DNA of 64,000 nt, taken from the NCBI RefSeq assembly GCF_000183135.1, contig NC_014734.1:992001-1056000 (forward strand), written 5' to 3'. The notes below the pieces were generated by a model, which ran no database searches, had not been told where the DNA came from, and saw nothing but the letters and a program-made list of their open reading frames with translations. Shown one piece after another: positions 33,929 through 44,711 of this stretch. Numbering within the stretch: the stretch's first letter is position 1; every line of letters begins with the position of its first letter. This DNA is from Paludibacter propionicigenes WB4. GTDB lineage: Bacteria > Bacteroidota > Bacteroidia > Bacteroidales > Paludibacteraceae. The translations under genes and the position numbers were made by a program.

Positions 33929-35926
33929 ATGAAAGCTAACTCATTCATCATGTTACTGATTTCAGGATTGTTGTGTGCATGCAATTCTACACCACATTAT
34001 GCAAGCTTTAATGATTACCCTGTTTACGAAGGTTCGGATTTGGAGCTAATCTACTCGGCACAGTCATCTAAGTTCAGAGTTTGGGCTCCTACAGCTTCTG
34101 AGGTTAAGCTATTGCTTTACGATAACGGATACGATGGTGGAGCATATCAGACTCATGATATGAAGCGCTCGGAAAAAGGAACGTGGACATTAAAAATCGA
34201 TGAGGATTTAAAAGGAAAATTTTACACTTTTCAGGTCAAAATAAACGAACGTTGGCTTGCCGAAACTCCTGGTATGTGGGTTAAAGCTACCGGAGTTAAT
34301 GGCAAACGTGCTGCTATTATCGACCTAGCCGAAACCAACCCGGCGGGCTGGGAAAACGATGTTCGTCCACCGTTGAAAAACTTTACGGACATCATGCTGT
34401 ACGAGGTTCACGTTCGTGACTTCTCTGTTTCGCCGAATTCAGGAATGAAACACAAAGGGAAATTTTTGGCATTTACTGAAAGAGGTACAAAAAATTCGGC
34501 TGGCGAATCGACTGGTATTGATCATTTGAAAGAACTGGGTATCACCCATGTTCACTTGTTACCTTCATTTGACTTTGCCTCTGTAGACGAAACAAAACCG
34601 GCTGAAAATAAATACAATTGGGGATATGACCCGTTGAACTACAACGTTCCGGAAGGTAGTTACTCCACAAATCCCAAAGATCCTGCCTGTCGCATTCGCG
34701 AATTCAAAGAAATGGTTCAGTCGCTCCACAAAGCAGGAATCAGAGTGGTAATGGATGTGGTGTATAATCACACAGCCATGGGGAAAAATTCTCATTTGGA
34801 CTTATTGGCTCCCGGTTATTTTTACCGACAAAATCCAGACAGCACATGGTCCAATGCGTCCGGCTGTGGAAACGAAACTGCCTCCGAACGTGGTATGATG
34901 CGTAAATTTATTGTTGAATCGGTGGTTTATTGGGCGACAGAATATCATGTTGATGGATTTCGGTTCGATTTAATGGGAATACACGATATCGAAACCATGA
35001 ATGCAGTCCGCACAGCGCTGGATAAAATAGACAAAACGATATTTATGTATGGCGAAGGTTGGACAGCAGCAAATTCGCCGCTTGAAGAAGCTAAGCGCGC
35101 CGTTAAGAAGAATGCTAAGAAGCTTGACAACATCGCAGTATTTAGCGATGATATTCGTGACGCATTGAAAGGAAGCTGGAAAAATGCATTGATTCCCGGG
35201 TTCGTATCAGGAGTTGACAGCCTGGAAGAAAGCGTGAAATTCGGCGTAGTTGGCGGCACTCAACACGATAGTATCAACTATTCCGGTCTACTGTATTCCA
35301 AAGCTCCTTATGTAAATAACCCAACGCAAACGATCAATTATGTTTCGTGTCACGACGACTTATGTCTGGTTGACAAACTAAAAGAATCAAGACCAGCAGG
35401 CGCAACCGACGAAGAGCTCGTTCGATTCAATAAATTAGCTCAAACCGTGGTATTTACGTCGCAGGGTGTGCCGTTTATTTATGCAGGAGAAGAACTTTAC
35501 CGTACCAAAAAAGGAATACACAACACCTTCCAGTTGCCTGACTCAATCAATCAGATTAACTGGGATTCAAAAACTGCCCACAAAGACATTTTTGAATATT
35601 ATAAAGGGTTGATTGCATTGCGTAAAGCCCATTCAGCATTTCGTATGCCCACACAGGAAATGGTTCAGCAGCATTTGAAGTTTATCAATATGAAAACACC
35701 TAATGTTGTTGCATTTATGCTATCCAATCATGTGAATGACGAAGTTTGGAAGGATATTCTCGTAATTTACAACGGCAATCGTAAACCTGTGCTTGTTCAG
35801 ATACCTGAAGGAGAGTGGAATTTGGTGTGTCACGATGGAAAAATCAATCTGAACGGTATCGCACAGCTTGATAATACCACATTTATTGTAGCACCTTCGT
35901 CGGCCAGTATTATGTATGTGAGATAA
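33929..35926 (+). CDS. Type I pullulanase (GH13), lipoprotein
   Basis: A 665-residue alpha-1,6-debranching enzyme. A lipoprotein signal (IMLLISGLLCAC, Cys near 18) predicts anchoring in the envelope. Residues about 35-130 form a CBM48-like N-terminal beta sandwich (KFRVWAPTASEVKLLLYD). The catalytic GH13 barrel shows the pullulanase hallmark YNWGYDPLNYNVPEGSYS near 230, region I MDVVYNHT near 275, region II GFRFDLMGI near 345 with the nucleophile Asp, region III YGEGW near 372 with the acid/base Glu, and region IV YVSCHDD near 471. It would cleave branch points in pullulan, amylopectin or glycogen. There are no SusCD genes nearby. Confidence 0.94.
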   Translation: MKANSFIMLLISGLLCACNSTPHYASFNDYPVYEGSDLELIYSAQSSKFRVWAPTASEVKLLLYDNGYDGGAYQTHDMKRSEKGTWTLKIDEDLKGKFYTFQVKINERWLAETPGMWVKATGVNGKRAAIIDLAETNPAGWENDVRPPLKNFTDIMLYEVHVRDFSVSPNSGMKHKGKFLAFTERGTKNSAGESTGIDHLKELGITHVHLLPSFDFASVDETKPAENKYNWGYDPLNYNVPEGSYSTNPKDPACRIREFKEMVQSLHKAGIRVVMDVVYNHTAMGKNSHLDLLAPGYFYRQNPDSTWSNASGCGNETASERGMMRKFIVESVVYWATEYHVDGFRFDLMGIHDIETMNAVRTALDKIDKTIFMYGEGWTAANSPLEEAKRAVKKNAKKLDNIAVFSDDIRDALKGSWKNALIPGFVSGVDSLEESVKFGVVGGTQHDSINYSGLLYSKAPYVNNPTQTINYVSCHDDLCLVDKLKESRPAGATDEELVRFNKLAQTVVFTSQGVPFIYAGEELYRTKKGIHNTFQLPDSINQINWDSKTAHKDIFEYYKGLIALRKAHSAFRMPTQEMVQQHLKFINMKTPNVVAFMLSNHVNDEVWKDILVIYNGNRKPVLVQIPEGEWNLVCHDGKINLNGIAQLDNTTFIVAPSSASIMYVR

Positions 35927-35969
35927 TTTTTATCTACAATGAAAATTTAATCCAATCAAACTTCATTTT

Positions 35970-37673
35970 ATGAAAAAAACGATTCTATCTATATTATTCT
36001 GCTTAGGTTTCATATTTCTGTCGGCTCAGGATATACCCGAACATATATCGTATACAAGAATTTATGATTATCTTGATGAGTTAGCTACCGATAATATCAT
36101 CGAACTGAATTCAGTAGCCAAACCCTATTCCAGAACATTTATTGCAGAAAAACTTTTACAGGCGCAAAGTAAAAAAGACAAACTGAATAAAAGACAGCGT
36201 GATGAATTGCGATTTTTTCTGAATGAATATGCATTGGAGCAAGACAAGCTACCATCTACAAGCCTAACCATCAGTCGGAATGAAAACCTAACTTTTGCAG
36301 GCATTCAACCGGGTTTGAGCTATCGCGACAGCTTATTCAGAGTAAAGATAACTCCTTTATTGGGTATGCACATTACCCGAAATTCAAACGGATCGATTAC
36401 TAAACGGTGGTATGGAGCCGAGTTTCAGGCAATGTTTGGAGAGCATTTAAGTGTTTATGGAAGTCTCCGCGATATCTCTGTTGATGGACCACTTTTAGCA
36501 CGTCCGGGCTATTTGAATGACTTTCCGGGTTATGAATATAAAGAATCTGCTTCCGGTGGTGATTTCAGCGATTCACGCGGTGGCATTAAGTACGCCTGGA
36601 AGTGGGGTTCCATCGGATTGGTGAAAGACAATGTAATGTGGGGAGATAATTATCACGGATCAAACATTCTATCGGGCAGGGCACCATCATTTCCAATGCT
36701 GACATTGCATTTGAAACCGACAAAATGGTTCGAAATGCAATACTTCCATGGTTGGCTGGTTTCCGATATAATAGATTCAACCCGTTATTATATGGATAAT
36801 CTGGGAGCTAAACATTATAGGATGAAAAACAAATTCATCGCTGCCAATATGTTTACTTTTACGCCTGTCGAAAAATTGAACCTGTCGATTGGAAATTCAA
36901 TCATTTATGCCGAAGACAACGTACAGCTGGGTTATTTTATTCCTATTGCATTCTATAAATCAATAGATCATACACTTACAAAAGGATTGAACCTCGAAAA
37001 TCAAAATTCTCAGGTATTTTTAAATTTCAGTTCAAGAAATATCAAACACCTGCATCTTTTTACCTCAGTATATGCCGACGAAATTAGCTGGGGAAGATTT
37101 GCACCAAAAAGTGAACAAAGAAATCCTATTTCCTATAAAATTGGTGCTGATGTCAGTAATTTCCCGATAGAAAATCTATCCGTAATTGCAGAATTTACGA
37201 ATACAAATATCATCAATTATAAACACTCAATCCCGGCGCTTACCTGGGCATCAAACGGCTATAATTTAGGAAATTACCTTGGTGACAATTCCAAAGAAAC
37301 TTATCTTGCAATGCGTTACAAACCCGTTCGCGGACTAGACTTAAATCTGTCATACGTAAATGCTAAGCACGGAAATGAGTATAATTATGTACGTGATGGT
37401 CATGCGGTAGATAAAATTATCAGTCAACCTTCGTTAGGTGATATAACATGGAGCAATAAAACTTTGACGTTTAATGCCCAATATGAAATTTTTAGCCATG
37501 CTTATGCTATTGTAAATGTGGCCTACAGCAATATACAAGGATATAACGTGACTTCTACGCCGATTGTAGGCGAAGTGCGTAAAACGGCTCAGGGTTATCT
37601 GGATTTATTTACTCCGGATTTTTTACAAGGAAAAAATACAACTGTAACAATCGGTTTTAGTCTTGGATTTTAA
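35970..37673 (+). CDS. Wzi-like capsule assembly family outer membrane protein
   Basis: A 567-residue protein with signal peptide (KKTILSILFCLGFIFLSAQ). The N-terminal helical part (YDYLDELATDNIIELNS near 30) and the following barrel-like sequence (for example KWGSIGLVKDNVMWGDNYHGSNILSGRAPSFP near 212-243) are the pattern of the capsule assembly protein Wzi family. The protein ends GFSLGF, a terminal Phe typical of barrels. In Escherichia coli Wzi binds capsular polysaccharide at the cell surface. In Bacteroidota the family is widespread and not always near capsule genes, as here, so the attachment role is by analogy only. Confidence 0.82.
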   Translation: MKKTILSILFCLGFIFLSAQDIPEHISYTRIYDYLDELATDNIIELNSVAKPYSRTFIAEKLLQAQSKKDKLNKRQRDELRFFLNEYALEQDKLPSTSLTISRNENLTFAGIQPGLSYRDSLFRVKITPLLGMHITRNSNGSITKRWYGAEFQAMFGEHLSVYGSLRDISVDGPLLARPGYLNDFPGYEYKESASGGDFSDSRGGIKYAWKWGSIGLVKDNVMWGDNYHGSNILSGRAPSFPMLTLHLKPTKWFEMQYFHGWLVSDIIDSTRYYMDNLGAKHYRMKNKFIAANMFTFTPVEKLNLSIGNSIIYAEDNVQLGYFIPIAFYKSIDHTLTKGLNLENQNSQVFLNFSSRNIKHLHLFTSVYADEISWGRFAPKSEQRNPISYKIGADVSNFPIENLSVIAEFTNTNIINYKHSIPALTWASNGYNLGNYLGDNSKETYLAMRYKPVRGLDLNLSYVNAKHGNEYNYVRDGHAVDKIISQPSLGDITWSNKTLTFNAQYEIFSHAYAIVNVAYSNIQGYNVTSTPIVGEVRKTAQGYLDLFTPDFLQGKNTTVTIGFSLGF

Positions 37674-37782
37674 TTGAGCTTTCTGATAATTTAAGTCTGA
37701 CAATTTTTCTATTGAACTGTTTTGTTCGTTTTTTTGTTCATGATTGAAAAGAGATGATTAAAACACACAAACATTCATACAC

Positions 37783-38409
37783 ATGCACAAACCTTTGATA
37801 GTAGGAATTACCGGCGGAATTGGCAGTGGAAAATCTACCTTGTCGCGCATGCTTCGTGCTGAAGGTTATTCGGTTTACGATACTGATTTGGAGGCAAGAA
37901 GGTTGCAGAATGAGCATTCAGTGATGCGACGAAAACTGAAAGACCTGTTTGGAAAAGAAATATATGATGATCAGGGGCTAAATCGTCCGGCTTTAGGGAA
38001 AATCGTATTTGGAAAACCTGAATTATTGGCCAAACTTAGTGCTGTGGTTCATCCATTTGTCAGAGATGATTTTGAAAATTGGGTTACCAACAGATATCCA
38101 AAAAAGATACTGTTTATCGAATCGGCTATATTATACGAAAGTAATTTCGACAAGTTGGTTGATAAAGTGATACTTATCACAGCATCTGAAGATATTCGCA
38201 TAGAGCGGGTGGTAAAAAGAGATGGCATCAGTCACGAGCATGTCAAAGCGCGTATGTCTCATCAAATTTCGGAAGAAAAGAAGCTACAAATGGCTGATTT
38301 TATAATTCATTCCGACGATAATGAGCCATTAGAGCCCAAAATGAAAAAAATACTAGCCCAACTAATCGAAATACGGGAAAAGCTAAAAGAAAAGGCTGCT
38401 ACAGATTAA
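37783..38409 (+). CDS. coaE: Dephospho-CoA kinase
   Basis: CoaE phosphorylates the 3'-hydroxyl of dephospho-CoA, the last step in coenzyme A synthesis. The 208 residues carry the P-loop GITGGIGSGKST at 8-19, YDTDLEARRL near 33 with the conserved Asp, HPFVRDDFENW near 86, the FIESAILYES block near 109, and RVVKRDG near 145. Length and motifs are fully typical. It is the last gene of the plus-strand run that starts with the M3 peptidase, and the terminator stem overlaps its last codons. Confidence 0.96.
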   Translation: MHKPLIVGITGGIGSGKSTLSRMLRAEGYSVYDTDLEARRLQNEHSVMRRKLKDLFGKEIYDDQGLNRPALGKIVFGKPELLAKLSAVVHPFVRDDFENWVTNRYPKKILFIESAILYESNFDKLVDKVILITASEDIRIERVVKRDGISHEHVKARMSHQISEEKKLQMADFIIHSDDNEPLEPKMKKILAQLIEIREKLKEKAATD

Positions 38410-38431
38410 TTTCTGTAACAGCCTTTTTTTC
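38393..38431 (+). terminator. Terminator overlapping the end of coaE
   Basis: AGGCTGCTACAG (38393-38404, inside the coaE 3' end) pairs with CTGTAACAGCCT (one mismatch), followed by TTTTTTT. Confidence 0.85.
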
Positions 38432-38450
38432 ATTGAATTATAGGGATTGC

Positions 38451-40961
38451 TTATTCCATTAAGGCAATCGTAGGTTTCACAATCCGTGCTTTAATTACTT
38501 TTGTTTCCGGTTCCAACTCCATCAAAATAGTATCACCTGGTTCTAACTCACCGGACAACACTACGTCTGCCAGTTCATCTTCAAGGTATTTCTGTATAGC
38601 ACGTTTCAACGGACGGGCACCAAACTGAACATCGTAACCTTTGTCGGCAATATAATCTTTTGTTTCGGGGGTAAGCTCCAACTTGTATCCTAAAGCTGTT
38701 ACACGTCCAAAAATACCTTTCAGTTCCAGATCAATAATAGATTTGATAGAGTCTTTACTTAACTGGTCAAACATAATCACATCGTCCACGCGGTTTAGAA
38801 ATTCAGGTGCAAATGCTCTATTCAAGGCTTTTTGAATAACACCACGCGAAAATTCCGCATCCATCGCCGTTTCGGCAGGCGTATTAAACCCGACTCCTTT
38901 ACCAAAGTCCTTCAGCTGACGTGTTCCCACGTTTGAAGTCATAATGATAATAGTGTTTTTGAAGTCAATACGACGACCTAAACTGTCTGTCAACCGACCT
39001 TCGTCCATTACTTGAAGCAACAGGTTGAACACATCGGGATGCGCTTTTTCAATTTCATCTAGCAGAATGATTGAATAAGGTTTACGTCGTACTTTTTCAG
39101 TCAATTGTCCGCCTTCTTCGTATCCAACATATCCCGGAGGCGCTCCAATCAAGCGCGAAACACTGAATTTTTCCATATATTCGCTCATATCTACACGAAT
39201 CAACGCATCGGAACTGTCGAACATAAATTCAGCCAATATTTTAGCAAGGTGTGTTTTACCAACACCTGTAGGGCCAATAAAAATAAATGAACCAATCGGT
39301 TTGCTTGGGTCCTTCAACCCAATCCGGTTACGCTGAATAGCTTTTACAATCTTATTGACCGCTTCGTCCTGACCAATAACCTTGCCTTGCAAAGCATCTT
39401 TCATTTGACGAAGTTTAAGTCCTTCAGCCTGTGCTATTCGTTGTACCGGTATCCCCGACATCATGGCAACTACCTCGGCAACTTGTTCCTCATCAACAGT
39501 CTCCGGATGTTTCTGAGCATCCTCTTCCCATCGTTTTACAGCATCTTCAAGTTGATATTGCAATTGTTTTTCCTGATCGCGGATTGGGCCGGCCAGTTCA
39601 TATTTTTGTTCTGAAAGTACTTTCAGTTTATCTTTCTTTAATTCTTCTATTTTCTTTTCCAACTCCTCAATTTCTGCAGGCACAGAAACAGTTCCGATAT
39701 GAACACGCGAACCTGCTTCATCCAAAGCATCAATAGCTTTATCAGGAAAACAACGATCGGTAATATATCTGTCCGTTAACCGCACACAAGCTTTAATGGC
39801 ATCCGGGGTATAACGAACATTGTGATGATATTCATAACGATCCTGAATATTTTCCAGAATTTGCAAAGTTTCGTCAGCCGTAGTTGGGTCGACCATTACT
39901 TTCTGGAAACGACGTTCCAAAGCTCCATCTTTTTCAATACTTTGGCGATATTCATCGAGCGTGGTAGCTCCAACACACTGTATTTCGCCACGAGCCAATG
40001 CAGGTTTCAGCATATTGGCAGCATCCAACGAACCCGGAGCTCCACCGGCTCCAACAATCGTATGAATCTCGTCAATAAACAAAATCACATCCGGATTCTT
40101 TGATAATTCATTCAAAATGGCTTTGATGCGTTCCTCAAACTGTCCGCGATATTTAGTTCCGGCAACAATAGATGCCATATCCAGCGAAACAACTCGCTTG
40201 TCGAACAAAACACGTGAAACACGACGTTGAATGATACGCAACGCCAAACCTTCTACAATAGCCGATTTACCTACTCCCGGGTCACCGATAAGCACCGGAT
40301 TATTTTTCTTCCTACGACTTAAAATCTGTGCCAAACGTTCTATTTCATTAGTACGCCCAACAATAGGATCAAGTCGGTTTTCCAAAGCCGCTTTGGTTAT
40401 ATCTGTTCCAAATGTATCCAAAGCAGGTGTGTCACTTTGCTTCGCACCTGCCGAGGGATTTGCTCTCTTTTTTTGGCGTGGATCTTCATCATCATCGTCT
40501 TCATCCTGAAAGCTTGAGCCCATCATAGGTACATCTTTAGGTGCTTCGATAAAGGCTTTCGCCTGTTCGTAGGTAAGGTGTTCGGCAAGTAAAATATCAC
40601 CTGCCAAATTATTTTTTTCTTTCAATATGGCTAGCAGAAGATGTTCCGTATCGGCAGTTTCGGCCGATAAAGATTTGGTTTCCAACTCCATAATTTTTTT
40701 TATACGCTCCGTACTTTTCAAGTTTGGAATTTCTGCACCCGTAGGTTCCAGGTCTGTGCGAATCTGACTTTCGATAATTTGTTTCACCTTCAGTATATTG
40801 ATGTGTGAAACATTTAAAATATCAATAGCCTTTCCGCTTCCGTTTCGAAGGATTCCCAAAAGCAGATGCTCCGGCCCTACGTAATTATTTCCTAGACGCT
40901 CGGCCTCTTGGGAGCTATATAACAGCACATTGTGCAATTGTTCTGAATAATTTACTGACAT
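38451..40961 (-). CDS. clpC: ATP-dependent Clp protease ATP-binding subunit ClpC
   Basis: An 836-residue Hsp100 unfoldase. The N-terminal double Clp-N repeat (about 1-145) is followed by an acidic linker ([16 protein letters not shown]), AAA domain 1 with Walker A GDPGVGKS near 226, a UVR-type motif in the middle domain ([13 protein letters not shown] near 455), AAA domain 2 with Walker A GPTGVGKT near 562, and a ClpP-docking-type loop VGFNTP near 690. The middle domain and UVR motif identify ClpC rather than ClpB or ClpA. It feeds proteins to ClpP; clpP is not in the window. A purine-rich AGGAGA lies 10 nt before the ATG, one of few Shine-Dalgarno-like sites seen. Confidence 0.95.
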   Translation of the reverse strand: MSVNYSEQLHNVLLYSSQEAERLGNNYVGPEHLLLGILRNGSGKAIDILNVSHINILKVKQIIESQIRTDLEPTGAEIPNLKSTERIKKIMELETKSLSAETADTEHLLLAILKEKNNLAGDILLAEHLTYEQAKAFIEAPKDVPMMGSSFQDEDDDDEDPRQKKRANPSAGAKQSDTPALDTFGTDITKAALENRLDPIVGRTNEIERLAQILSRRKKNNPVLIGDPGVGKSAIVEGLALRIIQRRVSRVLFDKRVVSLDMASIVAGTKYRGQFEERIKAILNELSKNPDVILFIDEIHTIVGAGGAPGSLDAANMLKPALARGEIQCVGATTLDEYRQSIEKDGALERRFQKVMVDPTTADETLQILENIQDRYEYHHNVRYTPDAIKACVRLTDRYITDRCFPDKAIDALDEAGSRVHIGTVSVPAEIEELEKKIEELKKDKLKVLSEQKYELAGPIRDQEKQLQYQLEDAVKRWEEDAQKHPETVDEEQVAEVVAMMSGIPVQRIAQAEGLKLRQMKDALQGKVIGQDEAVNKIVKAIQRNRIGLKDPSKPIGSFIFIGPTGVGKTHLAKILAEFMFDSSDALIRVDMSEYMEKFSVSRLIGAPPGYVGYEEGGQLTEKVRRKPYSIILLDEIEKAHPDVFNLLLQVMDEGRLTDSLGRRIDFKNTIIIMTSNVGTRQLKDFGKGVGFNTPAETAMDAEFSRGVIQKALNRAFAPEFLNRVDDVIMFDQLSKDSIKSIIDLELKGIFGRVTALGYKLELTPETKDYIADKGYDVQFGARPLKRAIQKYLEDELADVVLSGELEPGDTILMELEPETKVIKARIVKPTIALME

Positions 40962-40990
40962 ATTTTTGGTTCTCCTTTGTTTTGATTTGA

Positions 40991-41013
40991 CAAATATAGT
41001 AAATAATGGTCAA
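40991..41013 (-). promoter_or_regulatory. Putative clpC promoter (TTG-N12-TATATTTG)
   Basis: TATATTTG on the minus strand (40991-40998) lies 30 bp before the clpC ATG, with TTG 12 bp further upstream (41011-41013). I see no CtsR-like operator. Confidence 0.4.
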
Positions 41014-41142
41014 TTCGTGATTTGGATTTAAAAATGATTTATTGAATTTTCCGAAATAAATAGCTCAAAAATAGTACCGAAAATAAAACTACATATTTAT
41101 CGGTAATTATGGCAGTTTAGCTATTGAAATGATTTTTTTGAG

Positions 41143-41150
41143 TAGATTTG
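41143..41150 (+). promoter_or_regulatory. Putative -7 box (TAGATTTG) of the MFS gene
   Basis: TAGATTTGC matches TAnnTTTG and lies 60 bp before the ATG. No standard -33 element; the nearest TTG is 16 bp upstream. Confidence 0.4.
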
Positions 41151-41210
41151 CAGGCTAAAAAAACAAAATTCACATTTAAGTAAAAAACAATTCTATTAAT
41201 CAAAAAGTTT

Positions 41211-42614
41211 ATGGCTGAGAAAATTTCTTCACTCCGCGAATCAAAATCAGCGCGCTGGGTTGTCCTGATACTTGTATCGTTTACCATGATGTGCATGTAT
41301 TACCTGCCCGATGCAATGGCGCCTTTACAGCAAAACCTTCAAAGCAAACTCCATTGGTCTGCAACAGATTACGGATTATTCACCAGTGGTTACGGTTGGT
41401 TTAATGTATTCTTGTTGATGATGGTTTTCAGCGGGATGATACTCGATAAATTAGGAACAAGATTTACCGGAGTTTTAGCTATCGGAATTATGCTGGCAGG
41501 TGCCGGAATTAAATATTGGGCTATAGCCGGACATGTTGACGGTACCTATGAGCTGACAATCGGTTCGTGGCAAGTATTGGGGCTTACACCAAAATCGGCG
41601 GTTGTAGCAGGATTGGGGTTTGCACTTTTTGGAGTTGGTAGTGAAATGTTTGGTATTGCAGCAAATAAAGCTGTAGTACGTTGGTTCAGAGGAAAAGAAA
41701 TGGCTTTGGCCATTGGACTGAATACCTCTACAGGGCGTATCGGTACCGCATTAGCCATGTTTACACCTCAACCATTGTACAACCTGACAAAAGATGTAAG
41801 CGCACCTGTTTTATTGTCCATCGTATTGCTATGCTTAGGTTTGCTTGTTTATTTATTCTTTAACGTCATCGACAAACGATTAGACAAAGAAGAATCGGAT
41901 GCCGGAATTGCCAGTGATGAAGAATTTAAATTTTCAGACATAGCAGACATAGCCAGAAACAGGGCATTTTGGTATATATCTATCCTTTGTGTATTGTTTT
42001 ACTCGGCAGTTTTCCCTTTTATCAAATTTGCCACCAATCTGATTGTACAGAAGTTCTCGGTAACCGATACTTTTGCCGGTTATATCCCGGCCTTGCTGCC
42101 TTTTAGTGCACTTTTACTTACACCTCTGTTCGGTGGAATATCCGATAAAAAAGGAAAAGGCGCTTCAATCATGATCCTCGGCTCTATCTTGCTGGTTTGT
42201 GTTCATTTATTATTTGCTATACCTTCGCTTAATAGCTTCCCCATTGCTATAGGACTGGTTGTGGTACTGGGAATTGCCTTTTCGTTGGTGCCTTCGGCGA
42301 TGTGGCCGGCTATCGCTAAAATTATACCTGAGAGTAAACTTGGGACAGCTTATGCAATGACTTTTTGGGTACAAAACTGGGGATTAATGCTGGTTCCTTT
42401 GTTGATTGGCTGGGTTCTCGATAAATACTGCATCATAGGAACAATAACCAGAGTGATTGATGGAAAGCAGGAGCAGCTGACTCAGTATAACTACACCATT
42501 CCGATGCTCATATTTGCCTGCTTCGGCGTTTTGGCGATAGGTTTTGCTTATTTGCTAAAGGCTGAAGACAAAAAGAAAGGCTATGGACTGGAACAACCCA
42601 ATGTAATTGAGTAA
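41211..42614 (+). CDS. Major facilitator superfamily transporter
   Basis: A 467-residue protein with about 12 transmembrane segments in two halves. MFS landmarks include the loop 2-3 motif GMILDKLGTRFTG near 78-90 and its second copy GGISDKKGKGAS near 308. A conserved WFRGKEMALAIGLN near 158 and AMTFWVQNWGLML near 382 resemble the MFSD1-like/organic anion branch. The central loop (about 220-245) is short and acidic. The substrate cannot be determined from sequence; it is monocistronic with its own terminator and no metabolic neighbour that suggests a substrate. Confidence 0.85.
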   Translation: MAEKISSLRESKSARWVVLILVSFTMMCMYYLPDAMAPLQQNLQSKLHWSATDYGLFTSGYGWFNVFLLMMVFSGMILDKLGTRFTGVLAIGIMLAGAGIKYWAIAGHVDGTYELTIGSWQVLGLTPKSAVVAGLGFALFGVGSEMFGIAANKAVVRWFRGKEMALAIGLNTSTGRIGTALAMFTPQPLYNLTKDVSAPVLLSIVLLCLGLLVYLFFNVIDKRLDKEESDAGIASDEEFKFSDIADIARNRAFWYISILCVLFYSAVFPFIKFATNLIVQKFSVTDTFAGYIPALLPFSALLLTPLFGGISDKKGKGASIMILGSILLVCVHLLFAIPSLNSFPIAIGLVVVLGIAFSLVPSAMWPAIAKIIPESKLGTAYAMTFWVQNWGLMLVPLLIGWVLDKYCIIGTITRVIDGKQEQLTQYNYTIPMLIFACFGVLAIGFAYLLKAEDKKKGYGLEQPNVIE

Positions 42615-42632
42615 TCAATAAATTCAAAATAT

Positions 42633-42675
42633 AAAAGCCACTTTACATCAACAAAATGCAAGGTGGCTTTTTTTA
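42633..42675 (+). terminator. Intrinsic terminator of the MFS gene
   Basis: AAAAGCCACTTTACAT pairs imperfectly with ATGCAAGGTGGCTTTT, followed by more T, about 20 bp after the stop codon. Confidence 0.8.
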
Positions 42676-42879
42676 TCAATGCTTAGATTTTAATTTCAAC
42701 GATGGCACTCGAACTTTATAGAGTGATAAGACGTTGGATTAATTGAATTTAAAGTTGAAATTCTAAGCAAAAAAGTTCTTGTAGATGGAAAGAACATGCA
42801 TATCAACAACCCGTTTTTTCAAAAAAATTATGTATTTTAGCGCTCTGTTCTGAGTCTGAATATAAAAATAACAAATTAT

Positions 42880-44628
42880 ATGGATAACAATACTTTACTT
42901 AACGAAGTGATAGCCAAAGCACAAATCTGGCTTGATGGAAATTATAACGAGGAAACAAAAAAAGAGGTTCGCCGATTGCTGGAAGCCGAGGACAAAAGTG
43001 AGCTGATTGAATCATTTTATCGTGATTTAGAATTTGGTACCGGCGGATTACGTGGTATTATGGGCGTAGGAACCAATCGAATGAATATCTACACTGTAGG
43101 CGCTGCCACTCAGGGTTTGAGTAATTATCTGAAAGCGCAGTTTCCGGACGTACCCCAACTAAGTGTAGTGATTGGTCATGACTGCCGCAATAACAGTCGA
43201 CTTTTCTCAGAAATTTCGGCGAATATTTTTTCGGCTAACGGCATTAAGGTATATTTATTCGAAGACCTCCGTCCCACCCCTGAAGCTTCGTTTGCCATCC
43301 GTCATTTAGGCTGTCAGAGTGGTATAATCCTCACAGCTTCGCATAATCCGAAAGAGTATAACGGTTACAAAGCTTACTGGAATGACGGTGCTCAAATGGT
43401 AGCTCCTCACGATGAAAATGTGATTACCGAAGTAAACAAAATTGCGAGTGTTGACGATATTAAATTTGAAGGCAATCCGGCTCTTATCGAAATCATTGGA
43501 GAAGAAATTGATAAATTATTCATTGAGAATATCAAAAAGCTTTCGCTTTCGCCCGAATCTATCAAGCGCAACAGCAATTTAAAAATAGTTTATACCCCTA
43601 TTCACGGAACCGGAGTAAAACTGATTCCTCGCGCTCTGAAAGAATACGGTTTTACCAACATTATTGCCGTACCTGAGCAAAACGTAGTGAGCGGAAACTT
43701 CCCGACCGTTGTTTCGCCAAACCCTGAAGAACCTGCAGCATTGGATATGGCTGTAAAAAAGGCAATCGAAACCGATGCGGATATTGTTATGGCTTCCGAC
43801 CCTGATGCTGACCGACTTGGAATAGCCGTAAAAAATGATAAGGGTGAATGGATACTGGTAAATGGTAACCAAACTGCCCTGCTGTTTATTTACTACCTCA
43901 TCCGTCGTTGGAAAGAGCTGGGCAAACTGAATGGCAACCAATACATAGTAAAAACCATTGTTACAACAGAAATTATCAAGCAAATTGCTGAACGCAACGG
44001 TGTGGAAATGTTCGATTGCTTCACCGGATTTAAATGGATTGCAGCCGTGATTCGCGAAAACGAAGGTAAAAAGGAATACATTGGTGGTGGAGAAGAAAGC
44101 TACGGCTTTTTGCCCGAAGAGTTTGCGCGTGACAAAGATGCTGTTTCATCGTGTACAGTAATGGCCGAAATTGCAGCCTGGGCAAAAGACAATGGAAAAA
44201 CATTATTCGAATTACTGCAAGATATTTACGTGGAATATGGTTACGGAAAAGAAAAAGGAATTTCTGTGGTTCGTAAAGGTAAGAGCGGTGCAGAAGAAAT
44301 TGCACAAATGATGCGTGATTTCCGCAGCAATCCTCCGAAAGAAATTGCCGGTTCTAAGGTAAAAGTAGTAAAAGACTACGATTCACTGAAAATGACCGAT
44401 CTTGATAGTGGAAAAGTGAGCGACTTGATTATGCCTGCAACATCCAATGTATTGCAATATTTCACAGAAGATGGAACAAAAATATCAGTTCGACCTTCGG
44501 GAACCGAGCCTAAGATTAAGTTCTATATAGAGGTGCGTGGTGCAATGACAAGCCGTGCCGACTACGATGCTGCCGATGCTGCTGCCAATAAAAAAATTGA
44601 AGCTGTACGCGCTTCGTTGGGTGTATAA
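42880..44628 (+). CDS. Phosphohexomutase (phosphoglucomutase/phosphomannomutase type)
   Basis: A 582-residue member of the alpha-D-phosphohexomutase superfamily, of the long bacterial PgcA-like type. The phosphoserine loop TASHNP is at 152-157 (Ser154), the magnesium loop DPDADR at 307-312, the sugar-binding loop GGGEESYGF near 405, and the C-terminal phosphate-binding RPSGTEPKIKFY near 547. It interconverts hexose 1- and 6-phosphates, most likely glucose. This links starch or pullulan breakdown (pullulanase at 33929) and glycan precursors with glycolysis. Sugar specificity between glucose and mannose, or both, cannot be fixed from motifs alone. Confidence 0.92.
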   Translation: MDNNTLLNEVIAKAQIWLDGNYNEETKKEVRRLLEAEDKSELIESFYRDLEFGTGGLRGIMGVGTNRMNIYTVGAATQGLSNYLKAQFPDVPQLSVVIGHDCRNNSRLFSEISANIFSANGIKVYLFEDLRPTPEASFAIRHLGCQSGIILTASHNPKEYNGYKAYWNDGAQMVAPHDENVITEVNKIASVDDIKFEGNPALIEIIGEEIDKLFIENIKKLSLSPESIKRNSNLKIVYTPIHGTGVKLIPRALKEYGFTNIIAVPEQNVVSGNFPTVVSPNPEEPAALDMAVKKAIETDADIVMASDPDADRLGIAVKNDKGEWILVNGNQTALLFIYYLIRRWKELGKLNGNQYIVKTIVTTEIIKQIAERNGVEMFDCFTGFKWIAAVIRENEGKKEYIGGGEESYGFLPEEFARDKDAVSSCTVMAEIAAWAKDNGKTLFELLQDIYVEYGYGKEKGISVVRKGKSGAEEIAQMMRDFRSNPPKEIAGSKVKVVKDYDSLKMTDLDSGKVSDLIMPATSNVLQYFTEDGTKISVRPSGTEPKIKFYIEVRGAMTSRADYDAADAAANKKIEAVRASLGV

Positions 44629-44651
44629 AATCTAGCGTTTACCTAGGATAT

Positions 44652-44690
44652 AAAAAATCCCCACTGCAAATTTGTAGTGGGGATTTTTAT
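44652..44690. terminator. Bidirectional terminator
   Basis: AAAAATCCCCACT pairs with AGTGGGGATTTTT around a loop that itself pairs partly. A and T runs flank it on both sides, serving the mutase gene and the convergent small zinc-ribbon gene. Confidence 0.92.
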
Positions 44691-44711
44691 TATACATGCG
44701 TTTAGCTGTCC